A DNA stretch of 29,875 nucleotides from CAYNST01 sp964399955 (GCA_964399955.1 CAYNST010000035.1:1-29875), one strand, 5' to 3'; shown: positions 19,244-26,640, counted from the first letter of the stretch. Notes: a model not told the origin generated them from the letters alone. A program made the numbers and translations.

Positions 19244-20209
19244 TCAGGGGCAGATGGCGTTGATCCGCGCAATAACGTCCGGGGTGAGTTTTTTCACCGT
19301 GTGCAGGGCGTCCAGGTTGGCCTCCAGTTGCGACAATCTGGAGCAGCCAATCAAGGCGCAGCTGACGTTGGGGTTTTTCAAGGTCCACGCCAGCGCCAGG
19401 CTTGCCTGGCTCACGCCCAGCTCTTGTGCCAGTGCACCCAGTTGCTTCACGCGTTCAAGCTTGCCCGGCCCCTGCTCGGAATCCAGCAACAGTTCGCGCA
19501 GCCACTGGTACTCCGGCAGGCCCAGGCGGCTGCCCTCCGGAATGCCGTTATTGTATTTGCCAGTTAGAATACCCGACGCCAGCGGCGAATACACCGTCAG
19601 CCCCAGGCGAAAGGCCTTGTACAAGGGCGCGTATTCCTGTTCAACCCGAGCACGCTTTAGCAGGTTGTACTCCGGCTGCTCCATTACCGGGCCAATCAGG
19701 TGGTTGTCGCGGGCAAAGTTATGCGCCGCCAGGATGTCTTCAGCGCTCCATTCGGATGTGCCCCAGTAGAGGATTTTGCCCTGGTTGATGAGGGTGTTCA
19801 TGGTCCATACGGTTTCATCAATGGGGGTGTCCGGGTCTGGCCGGTGGCAGTAGTAGAGGTCCAGATACTCCACCTGCAGGCGGCGCAGAGCGGCGTGGCA
19901 GCAGTCCACCACGTGTTTGCGCGACAGGCCCAACTGCGTTGGGCGCTCGCCCCCCCAGAACACCTTGCTGGAGACAATAAATGTATCCCGGCCATAGCCC
20001 AGTTTTTTTAGGGCTTCGCCCATCAGGCGTTCGCTCACACCGGCCTCGTAGGCTTCGGCATTGTCAAAAAAGTTGATGCCGGCGTCGTAGGCTCGGGCCA
20101 TAAGCTCCCGGGCCAGCCGCTGGTCTACCTGTTTGCCAAAGGTCACCCAGCTGCCCAATCCCAGGCCGCTGATTTTTAGGCCGCTGCGGCCCAGCTTGCG
20201 GTATTCCAT
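19244..20209 (-). CDS. Aldo/keto reductase, K+-channel beta-subunit-like (AKR6-type)
   Basis: A 321-aa TIM-barrel NADPH-dependent oxidoreductase. The catalytic tetrad is visible: Asp49 and Tyr54 in INFFDNAEAYEAG, Lys82 in VSSKVFWGG, and His122 in DLYYCHRPDPDTPID. LYYWGTSEWS-like sequence (ILYWGTSEWSAEDI), VMEQPEYNLLKR and GLTVYSPLASGILTGKYNNG match the potassium-channel beta-subunit/YghZ-like AKR branch; the C-terminal IGCSRLSQLEANLDAL binds the cofactor 2'-phosphate. Natural substrate is unknown. It has a good ribosome site (GAGGT, 6 nt before ATG). It reads in the same direction as the epimerase-like gene upstream, 104 bp away, and the two may share a transcript. Confidence 0.87.
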   Translation of the reverse strand: MEYRKLGRSGLKISGLGLGSWVTFGKQVDQRLARELMARAYDAGINFFDNAEAYEAGVSERLMGEALKKLGYGRDTFIVSSKVFWGGERPTQLGLSRKHVVDCCHAALRRLQVEYLDLYYCHRPDPDTPIDETVWTMNTLINQGKILYWGTSEWSAEDILAAHNFARDNHLIGPVMEQPEYNLLKRARVEQEYAPLYKAFRLGLTVYSPLASGILTGKYNNGIPEGSRLGLPEYQWLRELLLDSEQGPGKLERVKQLGALAQELGVSQASLALAWTLKNPNVSCALIGCSRLSQLEANLDALHTVKKLTPDVIARINAICP

Positions 20210-20221
20210 TGTCTACCTCGG

Positions 20222-20269
20222 TTGTTCTTGTGAGTAGTTGATCTTGTGAATATTTGATCTTGTGAATGG
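20222..20269. repeat. Three tandem 16-bp repeats
   Basis: Three adjacent 16-bp units: TTGTTCTTGTGAGTAG, TTGATCTTGTGAATAT and TTGATCTTGTGAATGG. The core TTG(A/T)TCTTGTGA is shared by all three. They lie in the 104-bp spacer, 12 bp upstream of the aldo/keto reductase start. No hairpin or binding site is recognised. Confidence 0.8.
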
Positions 20270-20313
20270 TTACAGCCTGCCAGGCAGACCGTTGCCGTTA
20301 GTCTGTACGACCA

Positions 20314-21294
20314 TCAATGGGTAGTGGCGATCAATTTTTCTATGAATGCGTCGGTGTCCGGGTTCACCTGCTGGCGGGCCGGGTCTGCTTCGAACCACGC
20401 CAGGCACTGCCTGATGCCCTGGGCAAAGCGCATTTTTGTCTGAAAGTCCGGCACCAGCTGTTTTATTTTGCTGTTATCAAACAGCGCGCTTTGGGATTTG
20501 TCCCCCAGCAGGGTGCCGGTGTAGCCCGGGTCCAGGGCGCAGATCCGGTCAGAGGTTACGTGTACCAACTGCGCCTGGCGGCCCAGCGCCTGCGCTGTCA
20601 GTTCGTAGATGGTGTTCCAGCTTAAAAATTCATCAGAGGTGATGTGAAAGTCCTCCCCCAGCGCCGCCGCCTGGCCCAGCAGGCCCACAAAACCGCGGGC
20701 AAAATCCTCTGCGTGGGTAATGGTCCACAGGGCGGTGCCGTCGCCGTGCACCACCACCGGCTTGCCCGCCTTCATACGGGCAATGCTGGTGTACTCATTC
20801 CAACCGCCAATTGGCAAAGGCACAACCCGCGCATAGGTGAATGACGGCCTCACCACTGTTACCGGGAATTTCTGCGTCTGCCAGGCCTGCATCAGCAACT
20901 GCTCGGCGGCAATTTTGTTGCGGGAGTACTCCCAGTATGGGTTGTGCAGCGGCGTGCGCTCGGTGATGTAGGGGGTGGGGCCCGGGTTTTGATAACAAGA
21001 TGCCGAGCTGATAAACACATATTGCGCCGTTCGGCCTTTAAACAGGCGTATATCGCGCTCTACATCCTTGGCAGTAAAGGCAATCCAGTTGACCACTGCG
21101 TCCCACTCGCGCCCGGCCAGCACAGCCTCAACCGCCGATGCATCGTTGATATCGGCCCGCAGGCACTCCGCGCCGGGCAGCTCCGCATGCGCCCCGGAGC
21201 GGTTCAGCAGGGTAAGCTCCAGCCCCTGCGACAGCAGTAATTGACTAACGGACAAACTGATGTTGCCGGTACCACCGATAAACAAGATTTTCAT
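20314..21294 (-). CDS. NAD-dependent epimerase/dehydratase-like protein (atypical extended SDR)
   Basis: A 326-aa Rossmann-fold protein. The nucleotide loop MKILFIGGTGNISLSV (GxxGxxS, the last Gly replaced by Ser) resembles the atypical extended SDR branch that includes plant CSP41-type proteins. Asp near the end of beta-3 (LRADIND), VVNWIAFTAKD and VFISSASCYQ follow. The catalytic pair is Tyr123-x3-Lys127 (EYSRNK). DGTALWTITHAEDFARGFVGLL is typical of the substrate-domain region. The substrate cannot be read from the sequence. ATG 21294 has GAGGA close upstream. It precedes the aldo/keto reductase on the same strand. Confidence 0.8.
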   Translation of the reverse strand: MKILFIGGTGNISLSVSQLLLSQGLELTLLNRSGAHAELPGAECLRADINDASAVEAVLAGREWDAVVNWIAFTAKDVERDIRLFKGRTAQYVFISSASCYQNPGPTPYITERTPLHNPYWEYSRNKIAAEQLLMQAWQTQKFPVTVVRPSFTYARVVPLPIGGWNEYTSIARMKAGKPVVVHGDGTALWTITHAEDFARGFVGLLGQAAALGEDFHITSDEFLSWNTIYELTAQALGRQAQLVHVTSDRICALDPGYTGTLLGDKSQSALFDNSKIKQLVPDFQTKMRFAQGIRQCLAWFEADPARQQVNPDTDAFIEKLIATTH

Positions 21295-21405
21295 GGGGTT
21301 CCTCGGGTTGGGTGGGCGATCTGGGCGTGGAGCGGAGTATAGCCACTCTGCTGCCCGTCTGTGGAGGCCTCAAGTGTCCGGGGGGCGTCTCGGTTGGCGC
21401 AGGCC

Positions 21406-21433
21406 TTGACTTTGGCCCTCATTTGAAGACAAT
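21406..21433 (+). promoter_or_regulatory. Candidate sigma-70 promoter for ilvIH
   Basis: TTGACT (21406-21411), a 16-bp spacer and GACAAT (21428-21433) match the -35 at 5/6 and the -10 at 4/6. It would give a leader of about 420 nt before ilvI. The 567-bp region 21295-21861 contains no other gene that I can support apart from the short ORF described separately. Confidence 0.4.
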
Positions 21434-21666
21434 GACAAGTTCGCCTAATGGATGGTGGATATGGCCGACTGATCTCGGTAGCAGTCCAATAGCAAGCAGA
21501 GTAACCGTTTTCTTGCCCATCCCTGTTGTGCGGGGGCACCTTTACCGCGATGCCCTGTCAATTCAGTCTTGGAACATTCATTGGGTTCATCTGCGTAAGT
21601 CTTGCTCTGGGCGGGCTGCGTAGAGGCCTGACCATTTGTACCAAGGCACGCTTTACCCGGCTGTTA

Positions 21667-21738
21667 ATGAACCGCGTGGCATTGCTTCGGCTGCCTCGTC
21701 TGCGTTTTTTACCGGCCTTGAGCAGCAGCAACAGCTAA
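21667..21738 (+). CDS. Possible 23-aa Leu-rich leader peptide upstream of ilvI
   Basis: An ATG-initiated 23-codon frame with six Leu and one Val, alternating with Arg/Pro (VALLRLPRLRFLPAL), ending in a Ser/Asn run and TAA. It lies 123 bp before ilvI. A GC-rich inverted repeat followed by a T-rich stretch (21755-21806) comes just after it. The layout resembles amino-acid attenuation leaders of ilv operons, but there is no Ile, only one Val, and no clear ribosome site. The frame extends further upstream to GTG 21526, so chance is a serious alternative. Confidence 0.25.
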   Translation: MNRVALLRLPRLRFLPALSSSNS

Positions 21739-21754
21739 GAACTGCTTCAAACCC

Positions 21755-21806
21755 AGCCGTATCGTTTACAATGTTGGCCCCGAGGGTGGGGTGGCGGCTT
21801 TTGTTT
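21755..21806 (+). terminator. Candidate attenuator-like hairpin before ilvI
   Basis: AGCCG (21755-21759) pairs with CGGCT (21795-21799), enclosing CCCC/GGGG (21778-21781 / 21788-21791), and is followed by TTTTGTTT. The stems are short with a large internal loop, so stability is doubtful. It lies between the short Leu-rich ORF and ilvI. Confidence 0.25.
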
Positions 21807-21861
21807 GGGTCGTTCGGGCGGTTGATGCTCGTTTTGCAATCTCAATAGAGGAATCCAAGCG

Positions 21862-23598
21862 GTGGAATTACTTTCCGGCGGTGACATATTAATGCGAGCG
21901 CTGGCCGACGAGGGTGTTGAATGCATCTTCGGTTATCCAGGCGGCGCGGCGCTGCACATCTACGATGCTTTATTTCGGCAAGACAAAATCCGGCACGTGC
22001 TGGTACGCCACGAGCAGGCGGCCACACACGCAGCCGACGGCTACGCGCGGTCTACCGATAAAGTGGGTGTGGTGCTGGTCACTTCCGGCCCCGGTGCCAC
22101 CAATGCCATTACCGGCATTGCCACCGCCTACATGGATTCCATCCCCATGGTGGTTATTTCCGGCCAGGTTGCTTCCGACAAGATCGGTGAAGACGCCTTC
22201 CAGGAAACCGACATGGTGGGTATCTCGCGCCCCATTGTTAAGCACAGCTTCCTGGTGAAAAACGCGGCGGATATCCCCGCCATCGTCAAAAAGGCATTTC
22301 ACATCGCCTCCACCGGCCGCCCCGGTCCCGTGGTTATTGATATCCCCAAGGACATCACCAACCCGGTGGACAAGTTTGAGTACAACTACCCGGACAAGGT
22401 CAAGCTGCGCTCCTATTCGCCGGCCGTGCGCGGTCACGCCGGTCAGATCCGCAAGGCCGTACAGCTGTTGATTGGCGCCAAGCGCCCCATCATCTACGCC
22501 GGTGGCGGTGTTATCCTGGGTCGCGCAAGCGCACAGCTGACCGAGCTTGCCCGCCGTTTGGATGCGCCGGTCACCAACACCCTGATGGGGCTTGGCTGTT
22601 ACCCGGCCAGTGACCGGCAGTTTTTGGGCATGTTGGGCATGCACGGCTTTGTTGAGGCCAACTTTGCCATGCACGAGGCAGACGTTATCCTGGCGGTGGG
22701 CGCACGCTTTGACGACCGGGTAACCAATACCCCCGGCCTGTTCTGCCCCAACGGCAAGATCATTCACATTGATATAGACCCGGCGTCCATCTCCAAAACC
22801 GTCTGCGTTGACCTGCCCATTGTTGGCCCGGTAGACAGCGTTTTGAACGACATGCTGGAGATTCTCTCCAGCGCCGAAGAAAAGCAGGACGCCCAGGCGC
22901 TGGCCGCCTGGTGGGAGCAAATCAACCAGTGGCGCGAGCAGTACGGCTTGCTGGTCAAGCCGCGCTACCGCACCGACGGCGACATGATCATGCCACAGGA
23001 GGTGATCACCGCGCTTTATGAAGTCACCAAGGGCGACGCCTTTGTCACCTCGGATGTGGGCCAGCACCAGATGTTCTCTGCCCAGTATTACCCCTTCAAC
23101 AAGCCCAAGCGCTGGATCAACTCCGGCGGCCTGGGCACCATGGGCTTTGGTCTGCCGTCTGCCATGGGCGTGCAGTACGCCCACCGCGACGCGGTGGTAG
23201 CCTGTGTGACCGGTGAGGGCAGCATCCAGATGTGCATTCAGGAGTTGTCCACCTGCAAGCAGTACCACCTGCCGGTCAAAATCATCTGCCTCAACAATCA
23301 GGCGCTGGGCATGGTGAAGCAGTGGCAGGATATGCAGTATGAAAGCCGCTACTCCGAGAGCCTGTATGAGGAATCCCTGCCGGACTTTGTCAAGCTGGCC
23401 GAGGCCTACGGCCACGTTGGCATACGCGTAACCAAACGGGAGGAGCTGCGGGCCAAGCTGGAAGAGTGTTTTGCCATGAAGGACAAAACCGTGTTCATGG
23501 ACATTTATGTAGACCCAAGCGAACACGTATACCCGATGATGATTGCCCCCAACGGCTCCATGCGGGATATGTGGCTTAGCAAGACGGAGCGCACCTGA
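21862..23598 (+). CDS. ilvI: Acetohydroxyacid synthase large subunit (IlvI/IlvB type)
   Basis: A 578-aa ThDP enzyme that condenses pyruvate with pyruvate or 2-oxobutyrate in Val/Leu/Ile synthesis. The N-terminal PYR domain has FGYPGGAALHIYDAL and catalytic Glu51 (LVRHEQAATHAADGYAR). The central FAD-binding-type domain includes RPIIYAGGGVILG and VGARFDDRVTN. The PP domain has GLGTMGFGLPSAMG and the Mg-ThDP motif beginning TGEGSIQM, with Glu452 where many homologues have Asp; I recall the same in pseudomonads. It starts with GTG 21862, preceded by AGAGGA 9 nt upstream. The ilvH ATG follows its TGA by 1 nt. Confidence 0.95.
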   Translation: MELLSGGDILMRALADEGVECIFGYPGGAALHIYDALFRQDKIRHVLVRHEQAATHAADGYARSTDKVGVVLVTSGPGATNAITGIATAYMDSIPMVVISGQVASDKIGEDAFQETDMVGISRPIVKHSFLVKNAADIPAIVKKAFHIASTGRPGPVVIDIPKDITNPVDKFEYNYPDKVKLRSYSPAVRGHAGQIRKAVQLLIGAKRPIIYAGGGVILGRASAQLTELARRLDAPVTNTLMGLGCYPASDRQFLGMLGMHGFVEANFAMHEADVILAVGARFDDRVTNTPGLFCPNGKIIHIDIDPASISKTVCVDLPIVGPVDSVLNDMLEILSSAEEKQDAQALAAWWEQINQWREQYGLLVKPRYRTDGDMIMPQEVITALYEVTKGDAFVTSDVGQHQMFSAQYYPFNKPKRWINSGGLGTMGFGLPSAMGVQYAHRDAVVACVTGEGSIQMCIQELSTCKQYHLPVKIICLNNQALGMVKQWQDMQYESRYSESLYEESLPDFVKLAEAYGHVGIRVTKREELRAKLEECFAMKDKTVFMDIYVDPSEHVYPMMIAPNGSMRDMWLSKTERT

Positions 23599-23599
23599 G

Positions 23600-24091
23600 A
23601 TGAGACGTATCATATCGCTGTTAATGGAAAACGAACCGGGTGCCCTGTCGCGCGTGGTGGGGCTGTTTTCCCAGCGCGGCTACAACATTGAGACCCTGTC
23701 TGTTGCGCCCACAGAGGACGCATCGCTGTCGCGCCTGACACTCACCACCATAGGCGACGACCGCAAAATAGAGCAGATCACCAAACACCTCAACCGCCTC
23801 ATTGAAGTGGTGAAACTGGTGGACTTGACCGAGGGCCCGCACATAGAGCGCGAGTTGATGCTCATCAAAGTGCGCGCCACCGGCATGCAGCGCGCAGAGA
23901 TCAAACGCTGTGTGGATATCTTCCGCGGCCAGATCATCGACGTGACCGCCTCGGTCTACACCATCCAGATCACCGGCACCACCGATAAACTGGAGGCCTT
24001 CTACCAGGCCGTGGGTGAAGCCTCCATCCTGGAAGTGGTGCGTTCGGGCGTATCGGGCATCAGTCGTGGGGAGAAGGTGCTGAGTCTTTAA
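23600..24091 (+). CDS. ilvH: Acetohydroxyacid synthase regulatory subunit
   Basis: A 163-aa protein, the same length as E. coli IlvH. The N-terminal ACT domain (RRIISLLMENEPGALSRVVGLF, then GYNIETLSVAPTED) binds valine for feedback inhibition. The second half (ERELMLIKVRA, VDIFRGQIIDVT, YTIQITGTTDKLEAF, LEVVRSGVSGISRG) is the conserved C-terminal domain. ATG 23600 lies 1 nt past the ilvI stop, which sets the start and implies coupling; a longer frame from 23543 overlaps ilvI and is not credible. A terminator follows at 24119. Confidence 0.96.
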   Translation: MRRIISLLMENEPGALSRVVGLFSQRGYNIETLSVAPTEDASLSRLTLTTIGDDRKIEQITKHLNRLIEVVKLVDLTEGPHIERELMLIKVRATGMQRAEIKRCVDIFRGQIIDVTASVYTIQITGTTDKLEAFYQAVGEASILEVVRSGVSGISRGEKVLSL

Positions 24092-24118
24092 TCGGCCGCG
24101 CTTATGAATCATGTCTGG

Positions 24119-24143
24119 AAAGCCGGCTTCTGCCGGGTTTTTT
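24119..24143 (+). terminator. Terminator of ilvIH
   Basis: CCGGC-TTCT-GCCGG stem-loop with flanking AAA/TTT pairing across one mismatch, then six T (24138-24143). It lies 28 nt after ilvH and overlaps the stop codon of the leftward nucleotidyltransferase gene, so the convergent genes share it. Confidence 0.8.
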
Positions 24144-24432
24144 ATATTGGTTTTGCTTCAGCAAGCACCGTTTCACGGAATTTGGCGGGCAAGTCTCCGG
24201 GAGTTAGAAGATCAACGCGGACGCCCAGCAGGTCTTCCAACTCCAGCTGAAGCCCGCCCAAGTCCAACAAGGTGGTGCCTGGCAGCGCGTCCACCAGCAG
24301 ATCCAGGTCGCTGTCATCGTGGTCCGTTCCATAGCGAGCGGATCCAAATAGCCTGGGACTGATCGCTTGGTGGCGCGCAACCGCTGCGCGGATCGCTTCC
24401 CGCTGCAATTTCATGACTATTGAAGGCTTCAT
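24142..24432 (-). CDS. Orphan MNT-type nucleotidyltransferase (MntA antitoxin-like)
   Basis: A 96-aa minimal nucleotidyltransferase. The polymerase-beta fold signature is FGSARYGTDHDDSDLDLLVD: Gly30-Ser31 and the metal ligands Asp42 and Asp44; a third acidic residue lies in GVRVDLLTP. ATG 24432 has an excellent ribosome site (GGAGG about 7 nt upstream); a longer frame from 24750 overlaps ilvY and is not credible. Family members usually pair with a HEPN-domain HepT toxin, which MntA AMPylates. No HEPN gene is present: ilvH ends about 50 bp beyond the gene, and ilvY is immediately upstream (56 bp). It may be a relic antitoxin, an antitoxin for a distant toxin, or a repurposed enzyme. Confidence 0.82.
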   Translation of the reverse strand: MKPSIVMKLQREAIRAAVARHQAISPRLFGSARYGTDHDDSDLDLLVDALPGTTLLDLGGLQLELEDLLGVRVDLLTPGDLPAKFRETVLAEAKPI

Positions 24433-24488
24433 GCTTTCCCTCCGCTTTTGCGTTGAGAATAATGCAGCTGAATCGCAGCAGCAATAGC

Positions 24489-25367
24489 CTAACCCTCCAC
24501 CAACTGCTCCCAAAACGCCTGTACCACCGGGCTCTTCAACCGGCTGTTCTGCACGCAAAGCCCCACCTCGTAGGGTTTTAGCGGCGGCTGGTGGCTGAGA
24601 GGTTCCACCATATTGGCCAGGGGGCTGTTGTGCAGCACAATCTCTGGGATTAAAGCCACGCCAAAACCCAGGCTTACCATGCTGACAATGGCCTCGTGGC
24701 CGGCCACCTGTGCGTAGATGTTGGGTGTTAACTGCCGGGTGCGAAACCACTCGTCCAGACGCTCCCGCGCCACACCCTGTTCCGACAGGATAAACGGCAC
24801 CTTCTGCCAGAAATCCGCTTGGTCCTCGGCGGGCAGGGCGCTGCTGTAGTTGCGCGGGCGGATGAACACCAATGGCGAGGTGGTAATGCGCTTGAAACCG
24901 AGGCTCTGCGGCATGGTGTCCAGACGGGCGGCTATGGCAATGTCCTCGTTCCCCTCCAGCACCCGGCTGATGGCCAGTGCCGGGTCCCCGGTGTGCAGTT
25001 TTATCTCAATCAACGGGTGCTGGGTGCGGAAGTTGGCCAGGATGTCATAAAGAAAGCTGTAGCTGGCGGTAACCGAGCAATACAGGCTCAACTCGCCCTG
25101 CAACATGCCGCGCTGGGCCTGCAGGGCATGTTGCAAAGTTTCCCACTGCTGCAGCGTCTCCCGCGCAAAAACCAACAATTGCTGCCCCTGCCGGGTAATG
25201 GCCACCGAGCGGTTATCCCGTTCAAACAGGCTGCAGCTCAAATCCTCCTCCAGTTGCCGAATGGCCCGGCTGAGGGTAGAGGGGCTGGCGTGGCAGCGTT
25301 TAGCGGCCCGGCTGAAGTGCAGGGTCTCCGCCAGCGCCACAAACATGCGTAGTTTAACCGTATCCAT
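24489..25367 (-). CDS. ilvY: LysR-type activator IlvY
   Basis: A 292-aa LysR regulator. The N-terminal winged helix-turn-helix (KLRMFVALAETLHFSRAAKRC, SPSTLSRAIRQLEEDL, LFERDNRSVAITRQGQQLL) aligns with E. coli IlvY, as do the effector-domain segments ELSLYCSVTASYSFLYDIL, HPLIEIKLHTGDPA, VAGHEAIVSMVSLGFGVALIPEIVL and VQAFWEQL. In enterics IlvY senses acetolactate/acetohydroxybutyrate and activates the divergent ilvC. ATG 25367 aligns with the known N-terminus; the frame also opens at TTG 25388 but that would run into the operator. It is divergent from ilvC over 113 bp. Confidence 0.92.
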   Translation of the reverse strand: MDTVKLRMFVALAETLHFSRAAKRCHASPSTLSRAIRQLEEDLSCSLFERDNRSVAITRQGQQLLVFARETLQQWETLQHALQAQRGMLQGELSLYCSVTASYSFLYDILANFRTQHPLIEIKLHTGDPALAISRVLEGNEDIAIAARLDTMPQSLGFKRITTSPLVFIRPRNYSSALPAEDQADFWQKVPFILSEQGVARERLDEWFRTRQLTPNIYAQVAGHEAIVSMVSLGFGVALIPEIVLHNSPLANMVEPLSHQPPLKPYEVGLCVQNSRLKSPVVQAFWEQLVEG

Positions 25368-25382
25368 AGGGCGTTGCTTTTT

Positions 25383-25401
25383 TTGCAATATTAAGTTGCA
25401 A
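25383..25401. promoter_or_regulatory. Putative IlvY operator
   Basis: Two TTGCAA palindromic half-sites separated by 7 bp (25383-25388 and 25396-25401) in the ilvY-ilvC spacer, centred about 54 bp upstream of the predicted ilvC start of transcription. The position suits a LysR activator that also represses its own gene. The sequence assignment is inference. Confidence 0.5.
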
Positions 25402-25410
25402 ATATATCAT

Positions 25411-25439
25411 TTTACTCAACGCCTGAACCGCTCTAAACT
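25411..25439 (+). promoter_or_regulatory. Predicted ilvC promoter
   Basis: TTTACT (25411-25416), a 17-bp spacer and TAAACT (25434-25439). It lies immediately downstream of the TTGCAA repeat and about 40 bp before the ilvC start. Confidence 0.5.
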
Positions 25440-25480
25440 TCCTACCTGTTTTTAACCCGACCGCTCAACGAGGGCTCATC

Positions 25481-26497
25481 ATGAAAGTTTTTTACGATAA
25501 AGACTGCGACATCTCCATCATTCAGGGCAAAACCGTTGCCATCATCGGCTACGGCTCACAGGGCCACGCCCACGCCAACAACCTGAAAGACTCCGGCGTA
25601 GACGTAGTTGTGGGCCTGCGCGCAAGCTCGCCCTCCGCGCAAAAAGCGGAAAAATCCGGCCTTAAAGTGCGCCCCGTGGCCGAAGCCGTAGCCAGCGCTG
25701 ACGTAGTCATGATCCTTACCCCGGACGAGTTCCAGTCCACGCTTTACCGCGACGAAATAGAGCCCAACCTGAAGCAGGGCGCCACCTTGGCCTTTGCCCA
25801 CGGTTTTGCCATTCACTACAACCAGGTTGTGCCGCGCCAGGACCTGGACGTCATCATGATTGCCCCCAAGGCACCCGGCCACACCGTGCGCACGGAGTTC
25901 ACCAAAGGCGGCGGCATTCCAGACCTGATTGCCATTCACCAGGACGCCACCGGCAAGGCCCAAGCCGTTGCCCTGTCCTACGCCAGCGCCATCGGCGGCG
26001 GCCGCACCGGCATCATTGAAACCACCTTCAAAGACGAGTGCGAAACCGACCTGTTTGGTGAGCAAGCAGTACTGTGCGGCGGCGCAGTAGAGCTGGTCAA
26101 AGCCGGTTTTGAAACCCTGACAGAAGCCGGCTACGCGCCGGAAATGGCCTACTTCGAGTGCCTGCACGAGCTGAAGCTGATTGTGGACCTGATGTACGAA
26201 GGCGGCATTGCCAACATGAACTACTCCATCTCCAACAACGCGGAGTATGGCGAATACGAAACCGGCCCCAAAATCATCAACGAAGAGTCCCGTCGCGCCA
26301 TGCGCCAGGCCCTGAAAGACATTCAAAACGGCGAATACGCCAAGAAGTTCATCATGGAAGGCATGTCCAACTACCCCTCCATGACCGCCAACCGCCGCAA
26401 CAACGCCGCCCACCCCATAGAGCAGGTAGGCGCCAAGCTGCGTGAAATGATGCCTTGGATTGAAGCCAACAAGATCATCGATAAAACCAAAAACTAA
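25481..26497 (+). CDS. ilvC: Ketol-acid reductoisomerase (class I)
   Basis: A 338-aa NADPH-dependent enzyme that isomerises and reduces acetolactate/acetohydroxybutyrate, the step after AHAS. The N-terminal Rossmann motif is VAIIGYGSQGHAHANNL, with VVVGLRASSPS holding the phosphate-binding Arg/Ser. His in AFAHGFAIHY, the metal ligands in FKDECETDLFGEQAVLCGG, and the second pair in ECLHELKLIVDLMYEGG are all present. Length and a single C-terminal knot domain indicate the short class I form. A good ribosome site (GAGGG, 6 nt upstream) supports ATG 25481. Confidence 0.97.
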   Translation: MKVFYDKDCDISIIQGKTVAIIGYGSQGHAHANNLKDSGVDVVVGLRASSPSAQKAEKSGLKVRPVAEAVASADVVMILTPDEFQSTLYRDEIEPNLKQGATLAFAHGFAIHYNQVVPRQDLDVIMIAPKAPGHTVRTEFTKGGGIPDLIAIHQDATGKAQAVALSYASAIGGGRTGIIETTFKDECETDLFGEQAVLCGGAVELVKAGFETLTEAGYAPEMAYFECLHELKLIVDLMYEGGIANMNYSISNNAEYGEYETGPKIINEESRRAMRQALKDIQNGEYAKKFIMEGMSNYPSMTANRRNNAAHPIEQVGAKLREMMPWIEANKIIDKTKN

Positions 26498-26552
26498 CGT
26501 AACCATTCAGCTCACGCCCGAATTTGCACATAGCTACGTTAAAAAATGGTCA

Positions 26553-26640
26553 CCATCCTGTCGGGAACAGGATGGAACGGCTGGAAAGCCGTCCTCGAAG
26601 GGGCGGAGCACAGGGAGTGCGGAGTATTTACACGTGTAAA
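26553..26640. repeat. Array of GGA-loop hairpins ending in a 14-bp palindrome
   Basis: Three consecutive stem-loops. The first is CCATCCTGT/ACAGGATGG with loop CGGGA (26553-26575). The second is ACGGCT/AGCCGT with loop GGAA (26577-26592). The third is GCAC/GTGC with loop AGGGA (26608-26620). The perfect palindrome TTTACACGTGTAAA follows at 26627-26640. Seven GGA triplets occur in 88 nt. This resembles either CsrA/RsmA-binding RNA or a dispersed intergenic repeat of marine Gammaproteobacteria. The rest of the 508-bp space 26498-27005 holds another GC-rich hairpin, a C-rich tract and the ihfB leader, with no protein gene that I can support. Confidence 0.6.

Noticed and set aside
23215..23217. 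Glu452 in place of Asp in the ThDP motif of IlvI (GEG for GDG) as a sign of inactivity
   Set aside because: The rest of the motif is intact and I recall the same variant in Pseudomonas IlvI, so it is probably a lineage feature.
21970..23613. 547-codon frame antisense to ilvI
   Set aside because: The forward frame encodes a complete acetohydroxyacid synthase; the antisense product resembles nothing.
24433..24750. N-terminal extension of the nucleotidyltransferase frame into ilvY
   Set aside because: The extension overlaps ilvY, has no domain, and ATG 24432 has a strong ribosome site at the right length for the MNT family.
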